The notes beneath the pieces are model-generated. The model ran no database searches. It saw nothing but the letters and a program-made list of their open reading frames with translations, and had not been told where the DNA came from. From Candidatus Nanopelagicales bacterium (GTDB lineage Bacteria; Actinomycetota; Actinomycetes; S36-B12; CAIYMF01), in the NCBI GenBank assembly GCA_017848795.1, contig JAFIHG010000047.1, positions 124,001 through 188,000 on the forward strand: a stretch of DNA of 64,000 nt. The letters run 5' to 3'. Shown here one piece after another: positions 53,401 to 63,106 of this stretch. A program made the position numbers and the translations under genes. Within the stretch, counting starts at the first letter, position 1. Every line of letters begins with the position of its first letter.

Positions 53401-54165
53401 AAGCCGCTCGCCGACCTCGCCGAAGGCTCGCACGAGAAGCAGATCCGCTTCGCCGACACCCAGGCCCGGCCCACGCCCGTGATCACCTCCCCGGAATGGT
53501 CGGGCTCGGAGACCGGTGGTCGGCGGTACGCCCCGTTCACGGTGAACGTGGAACGCCTCAAGCCGTGGCACACGCTGACCGGGCGCATGCACTTCTTCCT
53601 GGACCACGACTGGATGCGCGACCTCGGCGAGGCACTGCCGACGTACCGCCCGCCGCTCGACCTGCACCGGCTGCTCGGCGAGCCCAAGCTCGGCCCGGAC
53701 GGCGCCAAACAGGTCGTCGTGCGTTACCTCACGCCGCACTCGAAGTGGTCGATCCACTCGGAGTACCAGGACAACCTGCTGATGCTGTCGCTCTCGCGCG
53801 GCGGCGTGACGGTGTGGATGAGCCCGCAGGACGCCGCAGCGATCGGGGCCAACGACAACGACTGGGTCGAGTGCGTCAACGGCAACGGCGTCCTGGTGGC
53901 CCGCGCCATCGTCAGCCACCGGATGCCCGAGGGCACGGTGTTCGTCTACCACGTCCAGGAACGCACCATCGACGTGCCGAAGTCGGAGGCGACCGGCAAG
54001 CGCGGCGGCGTGCACAACAGCCAGACCCGGCTGCTGGTCAAGCCGACGCACCTGATCGGTGGCTACGGCCAGCTGTCGTACGCGTTCAACTATCTGGGGC
54101 CGACGGGCAACCAGCGCGACATCGTCACGACGATCCGCCGCCGTTCGCAGCAGGTGGAGTACTGA
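50443..54165 (+). CDS. narG: Respiratory nitrate reductase alpha subunit
   Basis: The 1240-residue molybdopterin enzyme reduces nitrate to nitrite on the cytoplasmic face. The FS0 [4Fe-4S] site is H73-x3-C77-x3-C81-x34-C116, the same spacing as E. coli NarG (H50, C54, C58, C93), and the active-site DWYADLPVASPQVFG region with the Mo-ligating Asp follows. No Tat signal is visible, as for NarG. It begins the narGHJI-narK run; a 25-codon frame bridges to narH. Confidence 0.97.
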   Translation: MTTTRGVDGPARADGTAPGPDGPLVDGLLKTGRFFTRWDESADGRAVYREGGRQGDVFYRDRWSHDKVVRSTHGVNCTGSCSWKVYVKDGIITWETQQTDYPTTGPDRPEYEPRGCPRGAAFSWYTYSPTRVRYPYARGVLLELYREAKARLGDPVLAWADVVGDPERRRRYQQARGKGGLVRTSWEEATEITAAAHVHTIKTYGPDRCAGFSPIPAMSIVSHCVGTRFIQLIGGVMTSFYDWYADLPVASPQVFGDQTDVPESGDWWDSSYLMMWGSNVPVTRTPDAHWMTEVRYRGTKVVSVSPDYADNTKFADEWLPAQSGTDAALAMAMGHVILREFLVDRAVPFFHDYVRQYTDLPFLVTLVERDGAYVVGKNVTAADLGDTSEGAAWKTVLLDEATGEPVVPNGSLGFRYTESGAGKWNLDLAGVRPALSVRVAPGESGAVEVLLPAFENADGSGSVLRRGVPTRTVNGHLVTTVFDLMLAQYGVSRAGLPGQWPTGYDDAATPYTPAWQEAITSVPAEAAIRIAREFATNAEESGGRSMIIMGAGICQWFHGDATYRAILAMLMLTGSMGRNGGGWAHYVGQEKCRPITGWLSLANGLDWSRPPRTVPGTSYWYMHTDQWRYDGYAADELSHPLAEGHLAGLSTADTIAKAVRLGWSPFYPQFDRNPLELADEAVAANPDRPADHIVERLTNGALKFAVQDPDAPENWPRTLVLWRANLLGSSSKGNEYFLKHLLGTHSNATATEADIANREVLRRPEIPEGKLDLLVSSDFRMTSTTLLSDIVFPTATWYEKHDLSSTDMHPFVHAFSPAIDPPWEARSDFDTFHAIARKLSDLARTHLGTRKDLVSVPMQHDTPGETAQPGGHALDWAAGEVPAIPGQTMPVLAVVERDYTAIADKLSALGPLTEKLGLGVKNVTFRLDEQVRQLAGMNGVMLGGAADGRPALDTDTKLAEAILTLSGTTNGELAVQGFRTLEKRVGKPLADLAEGSHEKQIRFADTQARPTPVITSPEWSGSETGGRRYAPFTVNVERLKPWHTLTGRMHFFLDHDWMRDLGEALPTYRPPLDLHRLLGEPKLGPDGAKQVVVRYLTPHSKWSIHSEYQDNLLMLSLSRGGVTVWMSPQDAAAIGANDNDWVECVNGNGVLVARAIVSHRMPEGTVFVYHVQERTIDVPKSEATGKRGGVHNSQTRLLVKPTHLIGGYGQLSYAFNYLGPTGNQRDIVTTIRRRSQQVEY

Positions 54166-54242
54166 TGACGTCGGGCAACGGGGTGATCCACCGGGTCTTC
54201 CGACCGGGTGAACCACTTCGACGGGTGAGAGGTGCGCGATGA
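54165..54242 (+). CDS. 25-codon bridging ORF between narG and narH
   Basis: ATG at 54165 shares a base with the narG stop (TGATG), and the frame ends in TGA at 54240-54242 overlapping the narH start (ATGA). The peptide would be MTSGNGVIHRVFRPGEPLRRV...R, strongly basic. A Shine-Dalgarno GAGAGG for narH lies within it (54227-54232). It could be a coupling device or accidental. No homologue known to me. Confidence 0.35.
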   Translation: MTSGNGVIHRVFRPGEPLRRVRGAR

Positions 54243-55915
54243 AGGTCATGGCCCAGCTGGGCATGGTGATGAACCTCGACAAGTGCATCGGGTGCCACAC
54301 CTGCTCGGTCACCTGCAAGCAGACCTGGACCAACCGGGCCGGCATCGAGTACGTCTGGTTCAACAACGTCGAGACCCGGCCCGGGCAGGGCTACCCCCGG
54401 CGGTACGAGGACCAGGAGCGCTGGCACGGCGGCTGGACGCTCACCAAGGGCGGGCGGCTCAAGCTGCGTTCCGGTGGGCGGTTCAAGCGGCTGCTGTCGA
54501 TCTTCGCCAACCCGGTGCTGCCGCGGCTCGAGGACTACTACGAGCCGTGGACGTACGACTACGCGAACCTGATCGACGCGCCGCTGTCGGACGACTTCCC
54601 GGTGGCCCGCCCCAAGTCGCTCATCACGGGCGAGAACATGAAGATCACCTGGTCGGGCAACTGGGACGACAACCTCGGTGGCGCACCTGAGATGGGCCAC
54701 CTCGACCCGATCGTCGAGAAGGTCCGGCGTGAGGCCGAGGACAAGATCAAGTTCGAGTTCGAGAAGACCTTCATGTTCTACCTGCCGCGGATCTGCGAGC
54801 ACTGCCTGAACCCGTCCTGCATGGCCGCGTGCCCGTCCGGCGCGATCTACAAGCGGGTCGAGGACGGCATCGTGCTCGTCGACCAGGACCGCTGCCGCGG
54901 CTGGCGCCAGTGCATGACGGGCTGCCCGTACAAGAAGGTCTACTTCAACCACAAGACCGGCAAGGCCGAGAAGTGCACCTTCTGCTACCCCCGCGTCGAG
55001 GTCGGGCTGCCGACGGTGTGCGCGGAGACCTGCGTGGGCCGGCTGCGCTACATCGGGCTGTTCCTGTACGACGCGGACCGGGTCACCGCGGCCGCGTCCA
55101 CCCCGGACCCGCAGGACCTGTACGAGGCGCAGCTCGACCTGCTGCTGGATCCGAACGACCCGCAGGTCATCGCAGCCGCGCGCGCGGAGGGCATCGCCGA
55201 GGACTGGCTGGAGGCGGCGCGCCGCTCTCCGGTGTACGCCCTGGCCAAGAAGTACCGTGTGGCACTCCCGCTGCGCCCGGAGTTCCGCACCATGCCGATG
55301 GTCTGGTACGTGCCGCCGCTCTCCCCGGTCGTCGACCTGCTGCGCGACCAGGGCCACGACGCGGAGGCGGCCGGGAACCTGTTCGGCGCCATCGACGCGC
55401 TGCGGATCCCGGTCGAGTACCTCGCCGAGCTGTTCACGGCCGGCGACACGGCCACGGTGAGCGACGTGCTGCACAAGCTCGCCGCGATGCGCTCGTACAT
55501 GCGCGACATCAACCTCGGCCGTGACACCGACGAGTCCATCCCGGCCGCGGTCGGCATGACCGGCCACGAGATGTACGAGATGTACCGGCTGCTCGCGATC
55601 GCCAAGTACGACGAGCGGTACGTCATCCCCAAGGCGCACGAGGAGCAGGGCCACGACCTGGAGGAGATGGGCTGCTCGGTCGACTTCGACGAGACCGACT
55701 TCGGCTCGGCGGCGTTCGGCGAGGCGTCCGGGCGCCCCGTGCCGGTCGCGGTCGAGACGTTCCAGGCGCTGCGGCAACGCCAGACCACCGACCTGATCCG
55801 CGCGCCGGAGGACATGCGCGGGCGCGTGAACCTGCTCAACTGGGACGGCAAGGGCGTGCCGTCGGGAATCTTCCCCGACGACGACGGGCACAAGAAGGCC
55901 AGCAGCAGCTCATGA
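54239..55915 (+). CDS. narH: Respiratory nitrate reductase beta subunit
   Basis: The 558-residue electron-transfer subunit holds four cysteine groups: CIGCHTCSVTC, CEHCLNPSCMAACPSG, CRGWRQCMTGCPYKK and CTFCYPRVEVGLPTVCAETC. The Trp in CRGWRQC replaces a cysteine, as in other NarH, giving one [3Fe-4S] and three [4Fe-4S] clusters. It carries electrons from NarI heme to NarG. Its stop overlaps narJ (ATGA). Confidence 0.97.
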   Translation: MKVMAQLGMVMNLDKCIGCHTCSVTCKQTWTNRAGIEYVWFNNVETRPGQGYPRRYEDQERWHGGWTLTKGGRLKLRSGGRFKRLLSIFANPVLPRLEDYYEPWTYDYANLIDAPLSDDFPVARPKSLITGENMKITWSGNWDDNLGGAPEMGHLDPIVEKVRREAEDKIKFEFEKTFMFYLPRICEHCLNPSCMAACPSGAIYKRVEDGIVLVDQDRCRGWRQCMTGCPYKKVYFNHKTGKAEKCTFCYPRVEVGLPTVCAETCVGRLRYIGLFLYDADRVTAAASTPDPQDLYEAQLDLLLDPNDPQVIAAARAEGIAEDWLEAARRSPVYALAKKYRVALPLRPEFRTMPMVWYVPPLSPVVDLLRDQGHDAEAAGNLFGAIDALRIPVEYLAELFTAGDTATVSDVLHKLAAMRSYMRDINLGRDTDESIPAAVGMTGHEMYEMYRLLAIAKYDERYVIPKAHEEQGHDLEEMGCSVDFDETDFGSAAFGEASGRPVPVAVETFQALRQRQTTDLIRAPEDMRGRVNLLNWDGKGVPSGIFPDDDGHKKASSSS

Positions 55916-56553
55916 GCCGCCTTCCCATGGACACCGCACTGGTCCACCGCATCGCATCCGTCGTCCTCGACTACCCGACCCCGGAGCTGGTCGCGTCGCT
56001 GCCGGCGCTGCGTGCCGCCCTCGACTCACTGCCAGCCGGGCGCCGGGCCGACCTCGCGCCACTGCTCGACCGCCTGGAGCACACCGAGCTCGCCGAGCTG
56101 CAGCAGGCGTACGTGGTGCTGTTCGACCTGGCCCGCAAACGCTCGCTCTACCTGTCCTACTGGACCGACGGGGACACCCGGCGCCGGGGGGAGGTCCTGA
56201 CGCGGATCAAGGCGCGCTACCGCAGGAGCGGCTGGCTCGTCGACACCCACGGCGAGCTGGTCGACTACCTGCCGATGATGCTGGAGTACGCCGCGCTCGC
56301 CGACCCGGTCGACGGGCGCGCGCTGCTGCAGGAGTACCGCCCGAGCCTCGAGCTGCTGAAGTTCGCGCTGCTCGAGGAGCAGACGCCGTACGCCGGGGTG
56401 CTCGTCGCGGTCTGCGCGACGCTGCCGGGCGCGAGCCCCGCCGACGTACGGGCGGTCCACCAGATGGCTGCCGCCGGCCCGCCCCGCGAGGAGGTCGGGC
56501 TGGACGCCTACGACCCGCGGCTGCTGCCGCTCGCGACAGGAGTGAGCCGATGA
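55912..56553 (+). CDS. narJ: Nitrate reductase assembly chaperone
   Basis: The 213-residue all-helical TorD-like chaperone has the NarJ pattern RIASVVLDYPTPELVASLPALRAAL and LYLSYWTDGDTRRRGEVL, LVDTHGELVDYLPMMLEYAAL. It is needed to insert the molybdenum cofactor into NarGH and is not part of the mature complex. ATGA overlaps at both ends with narH and narI. Confidence 0.93.
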   Translation: MSRLPMDTALVHRIASVVLDYPTPELVASLPALRAALDSLPAGRRADLAPLLDRLEHTELAELQQAYVVLFDLARKRSLYLSYWTDGDTRRRGEVLTRIKARYRRSGWLVDTHGELVDYLPMMLEYAALADPVDGRALLQEYRPSLELLKFALLEEQTPYAGVLVAVCATLPGASPADVRAVHQMAAAGPPREEVGLDAYDPRLLPLATGVSR

Positions 56554-57344
56554 GCGTCCTGCTCTGGGGTGTGCTTCCCTACTTCGCCATCGTGCTGCTG
56601 ATCGGCGGGACGGTCTGGCGCTACCGGTACGACCAGTTCGGTTGGACCACCCGGTCCTCGCAGCTGTACGAGTCCAAGCTGCTGCAGATCGGTTCGCCGC
56701 TGTTCCACTTCGGCATCCTGTTCGTCGTCATCGGGCACGTCGCCGGGCTGGTGATCCCGGAGAGCTGGATGAGCGCGATGGGCGTCGGCGAGAGCGCGTA
56801 CCACGTCATGGCGCTCGTCATCGGGACGATCGCCGGTGTCGGCACGCTGGTCGGCATCGCGATCCTGATCTACCGGCGGCGCACCATCGGGCCCGTCTTC
56901 ATGGCAACGACCAAGAACGACAAGGTGATGTACGTCGTGCTGGTAGGCGCGATCGTGCTCGGGCTGATCACGACCGCGCTCGCGATCGCCGCCGGCACCG
57001 GCGGCAGCGCCACCGCCGAGTCGTACAACTACCGCGAGTCCGTGGCGCCCTGGTTCCGTTCGCTGTTCGTGCTGCAGCCGGACGTCGCCACGATGGCGGC
57101 GGTCCCTGTGGCCTTCAAGATCCACACGTTGGTCGGCATGCTGCTGTTCGCGATCTGGCCGTTCACCCGGTTGGTCCACGCCTTCACCGCGCCCGTCCAT
57201 TACCTGTTCCGGCCCTACATCGTCTACCGCAGCCGCGACGCTCGCCCCGCTCCCGGCATGACGACCCCGCGCCGCGGCTGGGACCCGGTGGGCACCAAGG
57301 ACCGCGAGTCGGCCCCGGCCCGTACCCCGTCGCGACGGTCGTGA
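56550..57344 (+). CDS. narI: Respiratory nitrate reductase gamma subunit
   Basis: The 264-residue cytochrome b has five membrane helices. Heme-ligand histidines lie in FHFGILFVVIGHVAGLVIPESW and AFKIHTLVGMLLFAIWPFTRLVHAF. It oxidises menaquinol and anchors NarGH. The 40-residue C-terminal tail is basic and cytoplasmic. ATG 56550 overlaps the narJ stop. Confidence 0.95.
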   Translation: MSVLLWGVLPYFAIVLLIGGTVWRYRYDQFGWTTRSSQLYESKLLQIGSPLFHFGILFVVIGHVAGLVIPESWMSAMGVGESAYHVMALVIGTIAGVGTLVGIAILIYRRRTIGPVFMATTKNDKVMYVVLVGAIVLGLITTALAIAAGTGGSATAESYNYRESVAPWFRSLFVLQPDVATMAAVPVAFKIHTLVGMLLFAIWPFTRLVHAFTAPVHYLFRPYIVYRSRDARPAPGMTTPRRGWDPVGTKDRESAPARTPSRRS

Positions 57345-57372
57345 CAGGCATCAACCCGCACCGAGGATCCCC

Positions 57373-58629
57373 GTGAGCGCATCCGCCCCCGCCCTGCCCG
57401 CGCTGCCCAAGGCGATGCAGGCGCGCAACCTGACGCTCGCCACCATCGCGTTCGCGCTGACGTTCTGGGCCTGGAACCTGATCGCCCCGCTCGCGGTCCA
57501 GTACAGCGAAGCATTGTCGTTGAACACCAGCCAGAAGTCGCTGCTCGTGGCCACCCCGGTGCTCGTCGGCGCCCTCGGCCGGATCCCGGTCGGGGCACTC
57601 ACCGACCGGTACGGCGGCCGGGTCATGTTCACCGTGCTCTCGCTCGTGTCGATCGTCCCGGTGCTGCTGGTCGCGTGGGCGGGCAGCGTCGGCTCGTACC
57701 CGCTGCTCGTGCTCTTCGCGTTCCTGCTCGGCATCGCGGGCACCAGCTTCGCGACCGGCATCCCGTTCGTGAACGCGTGGTACGACGCGCCGCGGCGCGG
57801 TTTCGCGACCGGTGTGTTCGGCGCCGGGATGGGCGGCACCGCGCTGTCGGCCTACTTCACCCCCCGGCTGGTGAAGTGGCTCGGCGGGGGCGCGACGGGG
57901 CTGGTGTGGACGCACGTGGCGATCGCGATCGCGTTGGCGGTCCTCGCGATCGTGTGCTGGACGCTGATGACCGACTCCCCGCGGTGGGCGCCCAACACCG
58001 ACCGGGTGCTGCCCAAGCTCGGGGCGGCGCTGAAGCTGCCCGTCACCTGGCAGCTCTCGTTCCTCTACGCCGTGACCTTCGGTGGCTTCGTCGCGTTCTC
58101 CACCTACCTGCCGACATACATCAACACTATCTACGGCTTCTCTCCGGTGGACGCTGGCGGACGCACCGCCGTGTTCTCGATCGCAGCGGTGGTCGCCCGT
58201 CCCGTCGGCGGCACCCTGTCGGACAGGGTCGGTCCGAAGCCTGTCGTGCTGGTCTCGCTGGCGGGGGCGGCGATCATGGCGGTCCTCGCCTCCACGCAGC
58301 CGAAACCGGACCTCGGTAGTGGCACGACGTTCGTGCTGATGGCGCTGTTCCTCGGCCTCGGCACCGGCGGGGTGTTCGCCTGGGTGGCGCGGCTCGCGCC
58401 CGCCGCCCGCGTCGGGACGGTCGCCGGCATCGTCGGTGCCGCCGGCGGGCTCGGCGGCTACTTCCCGCCGTTGATCATGGGCGAGACGTACGACGGCGCC
58501 GATAACGACTACACCGTCGGGTTGCTGCTGCTGTGCGCGCTCGCCGTCATCGCGTTCCTCTTCACGCTGCTGGTCCTGCCCCGCCAGCGCAAGGCCCAGG
58601 AGCAGCAGGCCCGCAGCGCGCGGGTGTGA
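57373..58629 (+). CDS. narK: Nitrate/nitrite transporter (MFS, NarK family)
   Basis: The 418-residue major facilitator has twelve helices and the NarK/NasA nitrate signature GIAGTSFATGIPFVNAWYD and GAAGGLGGYFPPL. It imports nitrate and/or exports nitrite for NarG. GTG at 57373 follows GAGG; the gene lies 28 bp after narI and ends the nitrate respiration unit. No nitrite reductase or two-component system is present here. Confidence 0.93.
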   Translation: MSASAPALPALPKAMQARNLTLATIAFALTFWAWNLIAPLAVQYSEALSLNTSQKSLLVATPVLVGALGRIPVGALTDRYGGRVMFTVLSLVSIVPVLLVAWAGSVGSYPLLVLFAFLLGIAGTSFATGIPFVNAWYDAPRRGFATGVFGAGMGGTALSAYFTPRLVKWLGGGATGLVWTHVAIAIALAVLAIVCWTLMTDSPRWAPNTDRVLPKLGAALKLPVTWQLSFLYAVTFGGFVAFSTYLPTYINTIYGFSPVDAGGRTAVFSIAAVVARPVGGTLSDRVGPKPVVLVSLAGAAIMAVLASTQPKPDLGSGTTFVLMALFLGLGTGGVFAWVARLAPAARVGTVAGIVGAAGGLGGYFPPLIMGETYDGADNDYTVGLLLLCALAVIAFLFTLLVLPRQRKAQEQQARSARV

Positions 58630-58780
58630 GCCGCCCCGGCGCACCCGTGCATACGCACCCGGCCGGTCCGGGCGGTGGGCCGCACCCCCGGGTGACAGGA
58701 TGGGTCGCGCGGTCGCCGGCGACGGACCGGCCCGCGCGTACGCCCTGCCCGCGCTCCACGACCTTCCAGGGGGTGTGCCC

Positions 58781-60163
58781 GTGACCGGGTCCAGCTTCGA
58801 CATCGTCGTCCTCGGCGGCGGCAGCGGCGGCTACGCGTGCGCGCTGCGAGCGGCCGAGCTCGGCCTGCGGGTCGCGCTCGTCGAGCGCGACAAGCTCGGC
58901 GGCACCTGCCTGCACCGCGGCTGCATCCCCACCAAGGCGCTGCTGCACGCCGCCGAGATCGCCGACGGGGCGAAGGAGTCGGCGAAGTTCGGGGTACGCG
59001 CCACGTTCGACGGGATCGACCTGCCGGCGGTGCACTCGTACCGCGAGAACGTCGTGGGCCGGCTCTACAAGGGGCTGCAGGGTCTGGTGAAGGCCGCCGA
59101 CGCGATCACCTACGTCGAGGGCACCGGCCGGCTCGTCGCCCCGGACGCGGTCGAGGTGGACGGCACGCGTTACCAGGCGACCCGCGCCGTCGTGCTCGCC
59201 ACCGGCTCCTACCCGCGGACGTTGCCGGGTCTGGAGATCGGCGGGCGGATCGTCACCAGCGACCAGGCGCTCACGCTGGACTTCGTACCCTCCCGCGCGA
59301 TCGTCCTCGGCGGCGGCGTGATCGGTGTCGAGTTCGCCAGCGTCTGGCGTTCCTTCGGCGCCGAGGTGACGATCGTCGAAGCGCTCCCATCCCTCATCCC
59401 GAACGAGGACGCGGCCGCCTGCAAGGCGCTCGAACGGGCTTTCCGCAGGCGCGGCATCACCTCGCTGACCGGGTCCCGGTTCGCCTCCGCCACCCAGGAC
59501 GGCGACAGCGTGACGGTGACCCTGGAGAACGGTGAGACCCTCACCGGTGACGTGCTGCTCGTCGCTGTCGGGCGCGGGCCGGCGGGCGCCGGGCACGGCT
59601 TCGAGGAGGTCGGCGTCACCGTCGACCGCGGCTTCGTACCGACCGACGAACGGCTGCGCACCAACGTCGCCGGGGTCTACGCGGTCGGTGACCTGGTCCC
59701 GGGCCTGCAGCTCGCGCACCGCGGCTTCGCGCAGGGCATCTTCGTCGCGGAGGAGATCGCCGGGCTCGGCCCGCACGTCATCGACGAGGCGGGCATCCCG
59801 CGGGTGACGTACTGCGATCCCGAGGTCTCGAGCGTCGGCTACACCGAGGCGCAGGCGGTCGAGCGGCTCGGGGCCGACAAGGTGCAGACCTACGAGTACA
59901 ACCTCGGCGGAAACGGCCGCAGCCAGATCCTCGGCACGACCGGGTTCGTCAAGGTCGTACGGGAGAAGGACGGGCCGGTCGTCGGCATGCACATGGTCGG
60001 CGCGCGGGTCGGCGAGCTCGTCGGCGAGGGACAGCTGATCGTGAACTGGGAGGCCTACCCGGAGGACGTCGCCGCGCTCATCCACGCCCACCCGACCCAG
60101 AGCGAGGCCATCGGGGAGGCGTTCCTCGCGCTCGCCGGCAAGCCGTTGCACTCCCACAGCTGA
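58781..60163 (+). CDS. lpdA: Dihydrolipoyl dehydrogenase (E3)
   Basis: The 460-residue flavoprotein has the FAD-binding [13 protein letters not shown], the redox disulfide in [11 protein letters not shown] (Cys43, Cys48), an NAD site [12 protein letters not shown], and the C-terminal HAHPTQSEA with catalytic His-Glu. It reoxidises lipoyl groups of the E2 protein encoded next (and of glycine cleavage). GTG 58781 follows AGGGGGTG. The gene is 68 bp upstream of sucB. Confidence 0.95.
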   Translation: MTGSSFDIVVLGGGSGGYACALRAAELGLRVALVERDKLGGTCLHRGCIPTKALLHAAEIADGAKESAKFGVRATFDGIDLPAVHSYRENVVGRLYKGLQGLVKAADAITYVEGTGRLVAPDAVEVDGTRYQATRAVVLATGSYPRTLPGLEIGGRIVTSDQALTLDFVPSRAIVLGGGVIGVEFASVWRSFGAEVTIVEALPSLIPNEDAAACKALERAFRRRGITSLTGSRFASATQDGDSVTVTLENGETLTGDVLLVAVGRGPAGAGHGFEEVGVTVDRGFVPTDERLRTNVAGVYAVGDLVPGLQLAHRGFAQGIFVAEEIAGLGPHVIDEAGIPRVTYCDPEVSSVGYTEAQAVERLGADKVQTYEYNLGGNGRSQILGTTGFVKVVREKDGPVVGMHMVGARVGELVGEGQLIVNWEAYPEDVAALIHAHPTQSEAIGEAFLALAGKPLHSHS

Positions 60164-60231
60164 CTGCGATTCCCCGACGCACCAGGCAGGATCTACCTCG
60201 TACGCCCCGGAAACCTAAGGAGAACGTCCCC

Positions 60232-62043
60232 ATGTCGGTGTCGGTCACCATGCCCCAGCTCGGCGAGTCGGTCACCGAGGGCACGATCAGCCGCTGGCTG
60301 AAGTCGGTCGGCGACACCGTCGCTGCGGACGAGCCGCTCGTGGAGGTGTCGACCGACAAGGTCGACACCGAGATCCCCTCCCCCGCCGCGGGAGTGCTGC
60401 TCTCGATCAGCGCCGGCGAGGACGAGGTCGTCGAGGTGGGCGCCGAGCTCGCGGTCATCGGCGAGGCGGGCGAGGGTACGGGCGCGCCGGACCAGCCGGC
60501 CGAGCAGCAGCCCGCCGAGCAGCAGCAGCCCGTCCAGCAGCAGCCGGAGGCGGTCGCCCCGACCACCCCGCCGGCGGAGGCGATGGCGGAACCGACGAGC
60601 GCGCCGCAGCCCGCGCCGCAGCCCGCCACGCCGGCGGCCGGCGGCGAGGGCGGCGGCGAGGCGACGCCGGTGCTGCTGCCCGCGCTCGGGGAGTCGGTCG
60701 CCGAGGGCACGGTCAGTCGTTGGCTGAAGTCGGTCGGCGACCAGGTCGAGGCGGACGAGCCGCTCGTGGAGGTGTCGACCGACAAGGTCGACACGGAGAT
60801 CCCCTCACCGATCGCGGGGACCGTCGTGTCGATCGAGGTCGGCGAGGACCAGACCGTCGAGGTCGGGACGGTGCTCGCCACGATCGGCGCCGCGGCGGGT
60901 GCGCCTGCCGCGGCCCCAGCGGCACCGGCGCCGGCACCCGCACCGGCACCGGCGCCGGAAGCAGAGTCCGAGCCGACCCCTGCACCCACGCCGCAGCCAC
61001 CGGCCGCTGCACCCACTGCGCAATCCGCACCCGCCCCGACCCCCGCACCCGCTCCGCAGCCGGCACCCACCCCGCAGCCCGCACCGGCGCCCGCCGCGCC
61101 GGCGGCCCGCACCACGGACGAGAGCGCGGGTGCGCAGGAGAGCTACGCGACGCCGATCGTGCGCAAGCTCGCCGCCGACCTCGGCGTGGACCTGGCGGAC
61201 GTACGCGGCACCGGCGTCGGGGGACGGATCCGCAAGCAGGACGTGCAGGCCGCGGCCGACGCCGCCCGTGCCGCCGCGGCACCGGCCCCCGCCCCTGCCG
61301 CGAGCCCGGGCGGCCTGCCGACCGGCACGCCGGCGCGCGGACGCACCGAGAAGCTCTCCCGGCTGCGCCGGCTCATCGCCGACCGGATGCTCGAGTCGTT
61401 GCAGACCTCCGCCCAGCTCACCACCGTCGTCGAGGTCGACGTCACGCGTGTCGCCGCGCTGCGCCAGCGGGTCAAGGAGCAGTTCCGGGCGACCGAAGGC
61501 GTGTCGCTGTCGTACCTGCCCTTCTTCGCGGCGGCGACCATCGAGGCGCTCAAGGTCTACCCGCAGCTCAACGCGGCGATCGACACCGACGCCGGTGAGG
61601 TCACCTACCACGACGGGGTGGACCTCGGGGTCGCCGTCGACACCGAGCGCGGGCTGCTGGTCCCGGTCATCCACGGTGCGGGTGACCTGAACATCGCCGG
61701 CCTGGCCCGCAAGGTCGCCGACCTGGCCGAGCGGACCCGCTCCAGCAAGGTCTCCCCCGACGAGCTCTCCGGCGGCACGTTCACGCTGACCAACACCGGC
61801 AGCCGCGGGGCGCTGTTCGACACCCCGATCATCAACCAGCCGCAGGTGGCCATCCTCGGCACCGGTGCGGTGGTGAAGCGACCGGTCGTCGTCACCGACG
61901 AGACCGGCGCGGACTCGATCGCGATCCGGTCGATGGTCTACCTGGCGCTCACCTACGACCACCGGCTGGTCGACGGCGCGGACGCCTCCCGGTTCCTCGT
62001 GGCGATCAAGGACCGCCTCGAGGAGGGCGCGTTCGAGGTCTGA
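60232..62043 (+). CDS. sucB: 2-oxo-acid dehydrogenase dihydrolipoyl acyltransferase (E2), two lipoyl domains
   Basis: The 603-residue protein has lipoyl domains at 1-80 and 142-220 with modified lysines Lys43 and Lys185 in STDKVDTE, long Ala/Pro linkers, a peripheral-subunit-binding domain (303-338, [19 protein letters not shown]), and an acyltransferase domain with H577-R-L-V-D581-G. Two lipoyl domains and STDKVD are typical of actinobacterial DlaT/SucB; pyruvate or 2-oxoglutarate specificity cannot be told. RBS AAGGAG (60217-60222) is strong. Confidence 0.92.
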   Translation: MSVSVTMPQLGESVTEGTISRWLKSVGDTVAADEPLVEVSTDKVDTEIPSPAAGVLLSISAGEDEVVEVGAELAVIGEAGEGTGAPDQPAEQQPAEQQQPVQQQPEAVAPTTPPAEAMAEPTSAPQPAPQPATPAAGGEGGGEATPVLLPALGESVAEGTVSRWLKSVGDQVEADEPLVEVSTDKVDTEIPSPIAGTVVSIEVGEDQTVEVGTVLATIGAAAGAPAAAPAAPAPAPAPAPAPEAESEPTPAPTPQPPAAAPTAQSAPAPTPAPAPQPAPTPQPAPAPAAPAARTTDESAGAQESYATPIVRKLAADLGVDLADVRGTGVGGRIRKQDVQAAADAARAAAAPAPAPAASPGGLPTGTPARGRTEKLSRLRRLIADRMLESLQTSAQLTTVVEVDVTRVAALRQRVKEQFRATEGVSLSYLPFFAAATIEALKVYPQLNAAIDTDAGEVTYHDGVDLGVAVDTERGLLVPVIHGAGDLNIAGLARKVADLAERTRSSKVSPDELSGGTFTLTNTGSRGALFDTPIINQPQVAILGTGAVVKRPVVVTDETGADSIAIRSMVYLALTYDHRLVDGADASRFLVAIKDRLEEGAFEV

Positions 62044-62092
62044 GCCGTAGGGTCGCCGGAAGGCTCTACCGGACACGGACCTCGGAGGGATC

Positions 62093-62995
62093 GTGCGGGT
62101 CGCTGTCACCGGCTCGTCGGGCACCGTCGGCTCGACACTCGTCCCGGCGCTGCGGGCCGCCGGCCATGAGGTCGTGCGGCTGGTCCGGCGCCCGGCACGC
62201 GCGGCGGACGAGGTGCGCTGGAGCCCGGAGCGCGGCGGCGCCGTCGACGCGGAGCTGGTGGCCGCGCTGCACGGGGTCGAGGCCGCCGTCAACCTGGCCG
62301 GCGCCGGGGTGGGCGACAAGCGCTGGACCGACTCCTACCGCGACCTGCTGCTGCGCAGCCGTGTCGATGCGACGACCGCGCTCGTCACCGCGCTGACCCG
62401 CCTCGATCCGCTCCCCCGGGTGCTGCTGTCCGGTTCGGCGTACGGCTACTACGGCGACACCGCCGGCACCGCCGCCGACGAGGACAGCCCCCAGGGGGAC
62501 ACCTTCCTCGCCACGGTCGCGGCGGCCTGGGAGCAGGCGGCGGCTCCTGCCGCGGACGCCGGGGTGCGGGTGGCGTACCTGCGGACCGGCCTTGTCGTGT
62601 CGTCCGACGGCGGCGCCTTCGCACGGATGGGGCCGCTCTTCCGGTTCGGGCTCGGTGGGCGCCTCGGTTCCGGCAAGCAGCACTGGTCGATCATCTCGCT
62701 GCGCGACCATGTCGCGGCGACGCTGCGGCTGCTCACCGATGACGCAGCCCACGGGCCGTACAACCTCACCGGACCGCACCCGGGCACCAACCAGCAGGTG
62801 ACCGACGCGCTCGGGGAGCTCTACGGGCGTCCGACGCTGCTGCCCGTGCCGGCCTTCGCGGTACGGGCCGTGCTCGGCGGCTTCGCCGAGGAGATCCTCG
62901 GTGACCGGCGGGTCGTGCCCAAGCGGCTGCTGGAGGCCGGTTTCGAGTTCCAGGACCCGACCGTCGCCTCCGCGGTACGCACCCTCGCCGGCTGA
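62093..62995 (+). CDS. TIGR01777-family NAD(P)-dependent epimerase/reductase
   Basis: The 300-residue Rossmann protein begins VRVAVTGSSGTVGSTLVPALRAAGHEV and has the family's LSGSAYGYYGDT and the C-terminal DUF1731 segment (FAEEILGDRRVVPKRLLEAGFEF). It often follows sucB in actinobacteria, as here. Substrate unknown. GTG 62093 has GGAGG 5 nt upstream; TAGGGT at 62050-62055 could be its own promoter. Confidence 0.9.
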   Translation: MRVAVTGSSGTVGSTLVPALRAAGHEVVRLVRRPARAADEVRWSPERGGAVDAELVAALHGVEAAVNLAGAGVGDKRWTDSYRDLLLRSRVDATTALVTALTRLDPLPRVLLSGSAYGYYGDTAGTAADEDSPQGDTFLATVAAAWEQAAAPAADAGVRVAYLRTGLVVSSDGGAFARMGPLFRFGLGGRLGSGKQHWSIISLRDHVAATLRLLTDDAAHGPYNLTGPHPGTNQQVTDALGELYGRPTLLPVPAFAVRAVLGGFAEEILGDRRVVPKRLLEAGFEFQDPTVASAVRTLAG

Positions 62996-63019
62996 CCGAT
63001 CCACGGCGCCGCGGCGGCA

Positions 63020-63106
63020 TCGATCATGACGTCGCGCGTCCCACGCGGGCCCGATCATGACGTCGTCGGTCTCATTCGCCCCGGAAGGCGCACCACGTCA
63101 TGATCG
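63020..63106. repeat. Three CGATCATGACGTC units between convergent genes
   Basis: Direct copies at about 63020-63034 and 63051-63065 and an inverted copy at 63096-63106. The inverted copy includes the stop codon of the last gene (63098-63100). The units could fold as a hairpin ending both transcripts. The rest of the 102-bp gap shows nothing further. Confidence 0.65.

Noticed and set aside
50050-54366. A 1438-codon open frame on the minus strand opposite narG
   Set aside because: It mirrors narG codons in high-GC DNA (third-position G/C removes stops). Its translation is His/Arg/Val-rich without family motifs, while narG on the other strand has complete cofactor sites.
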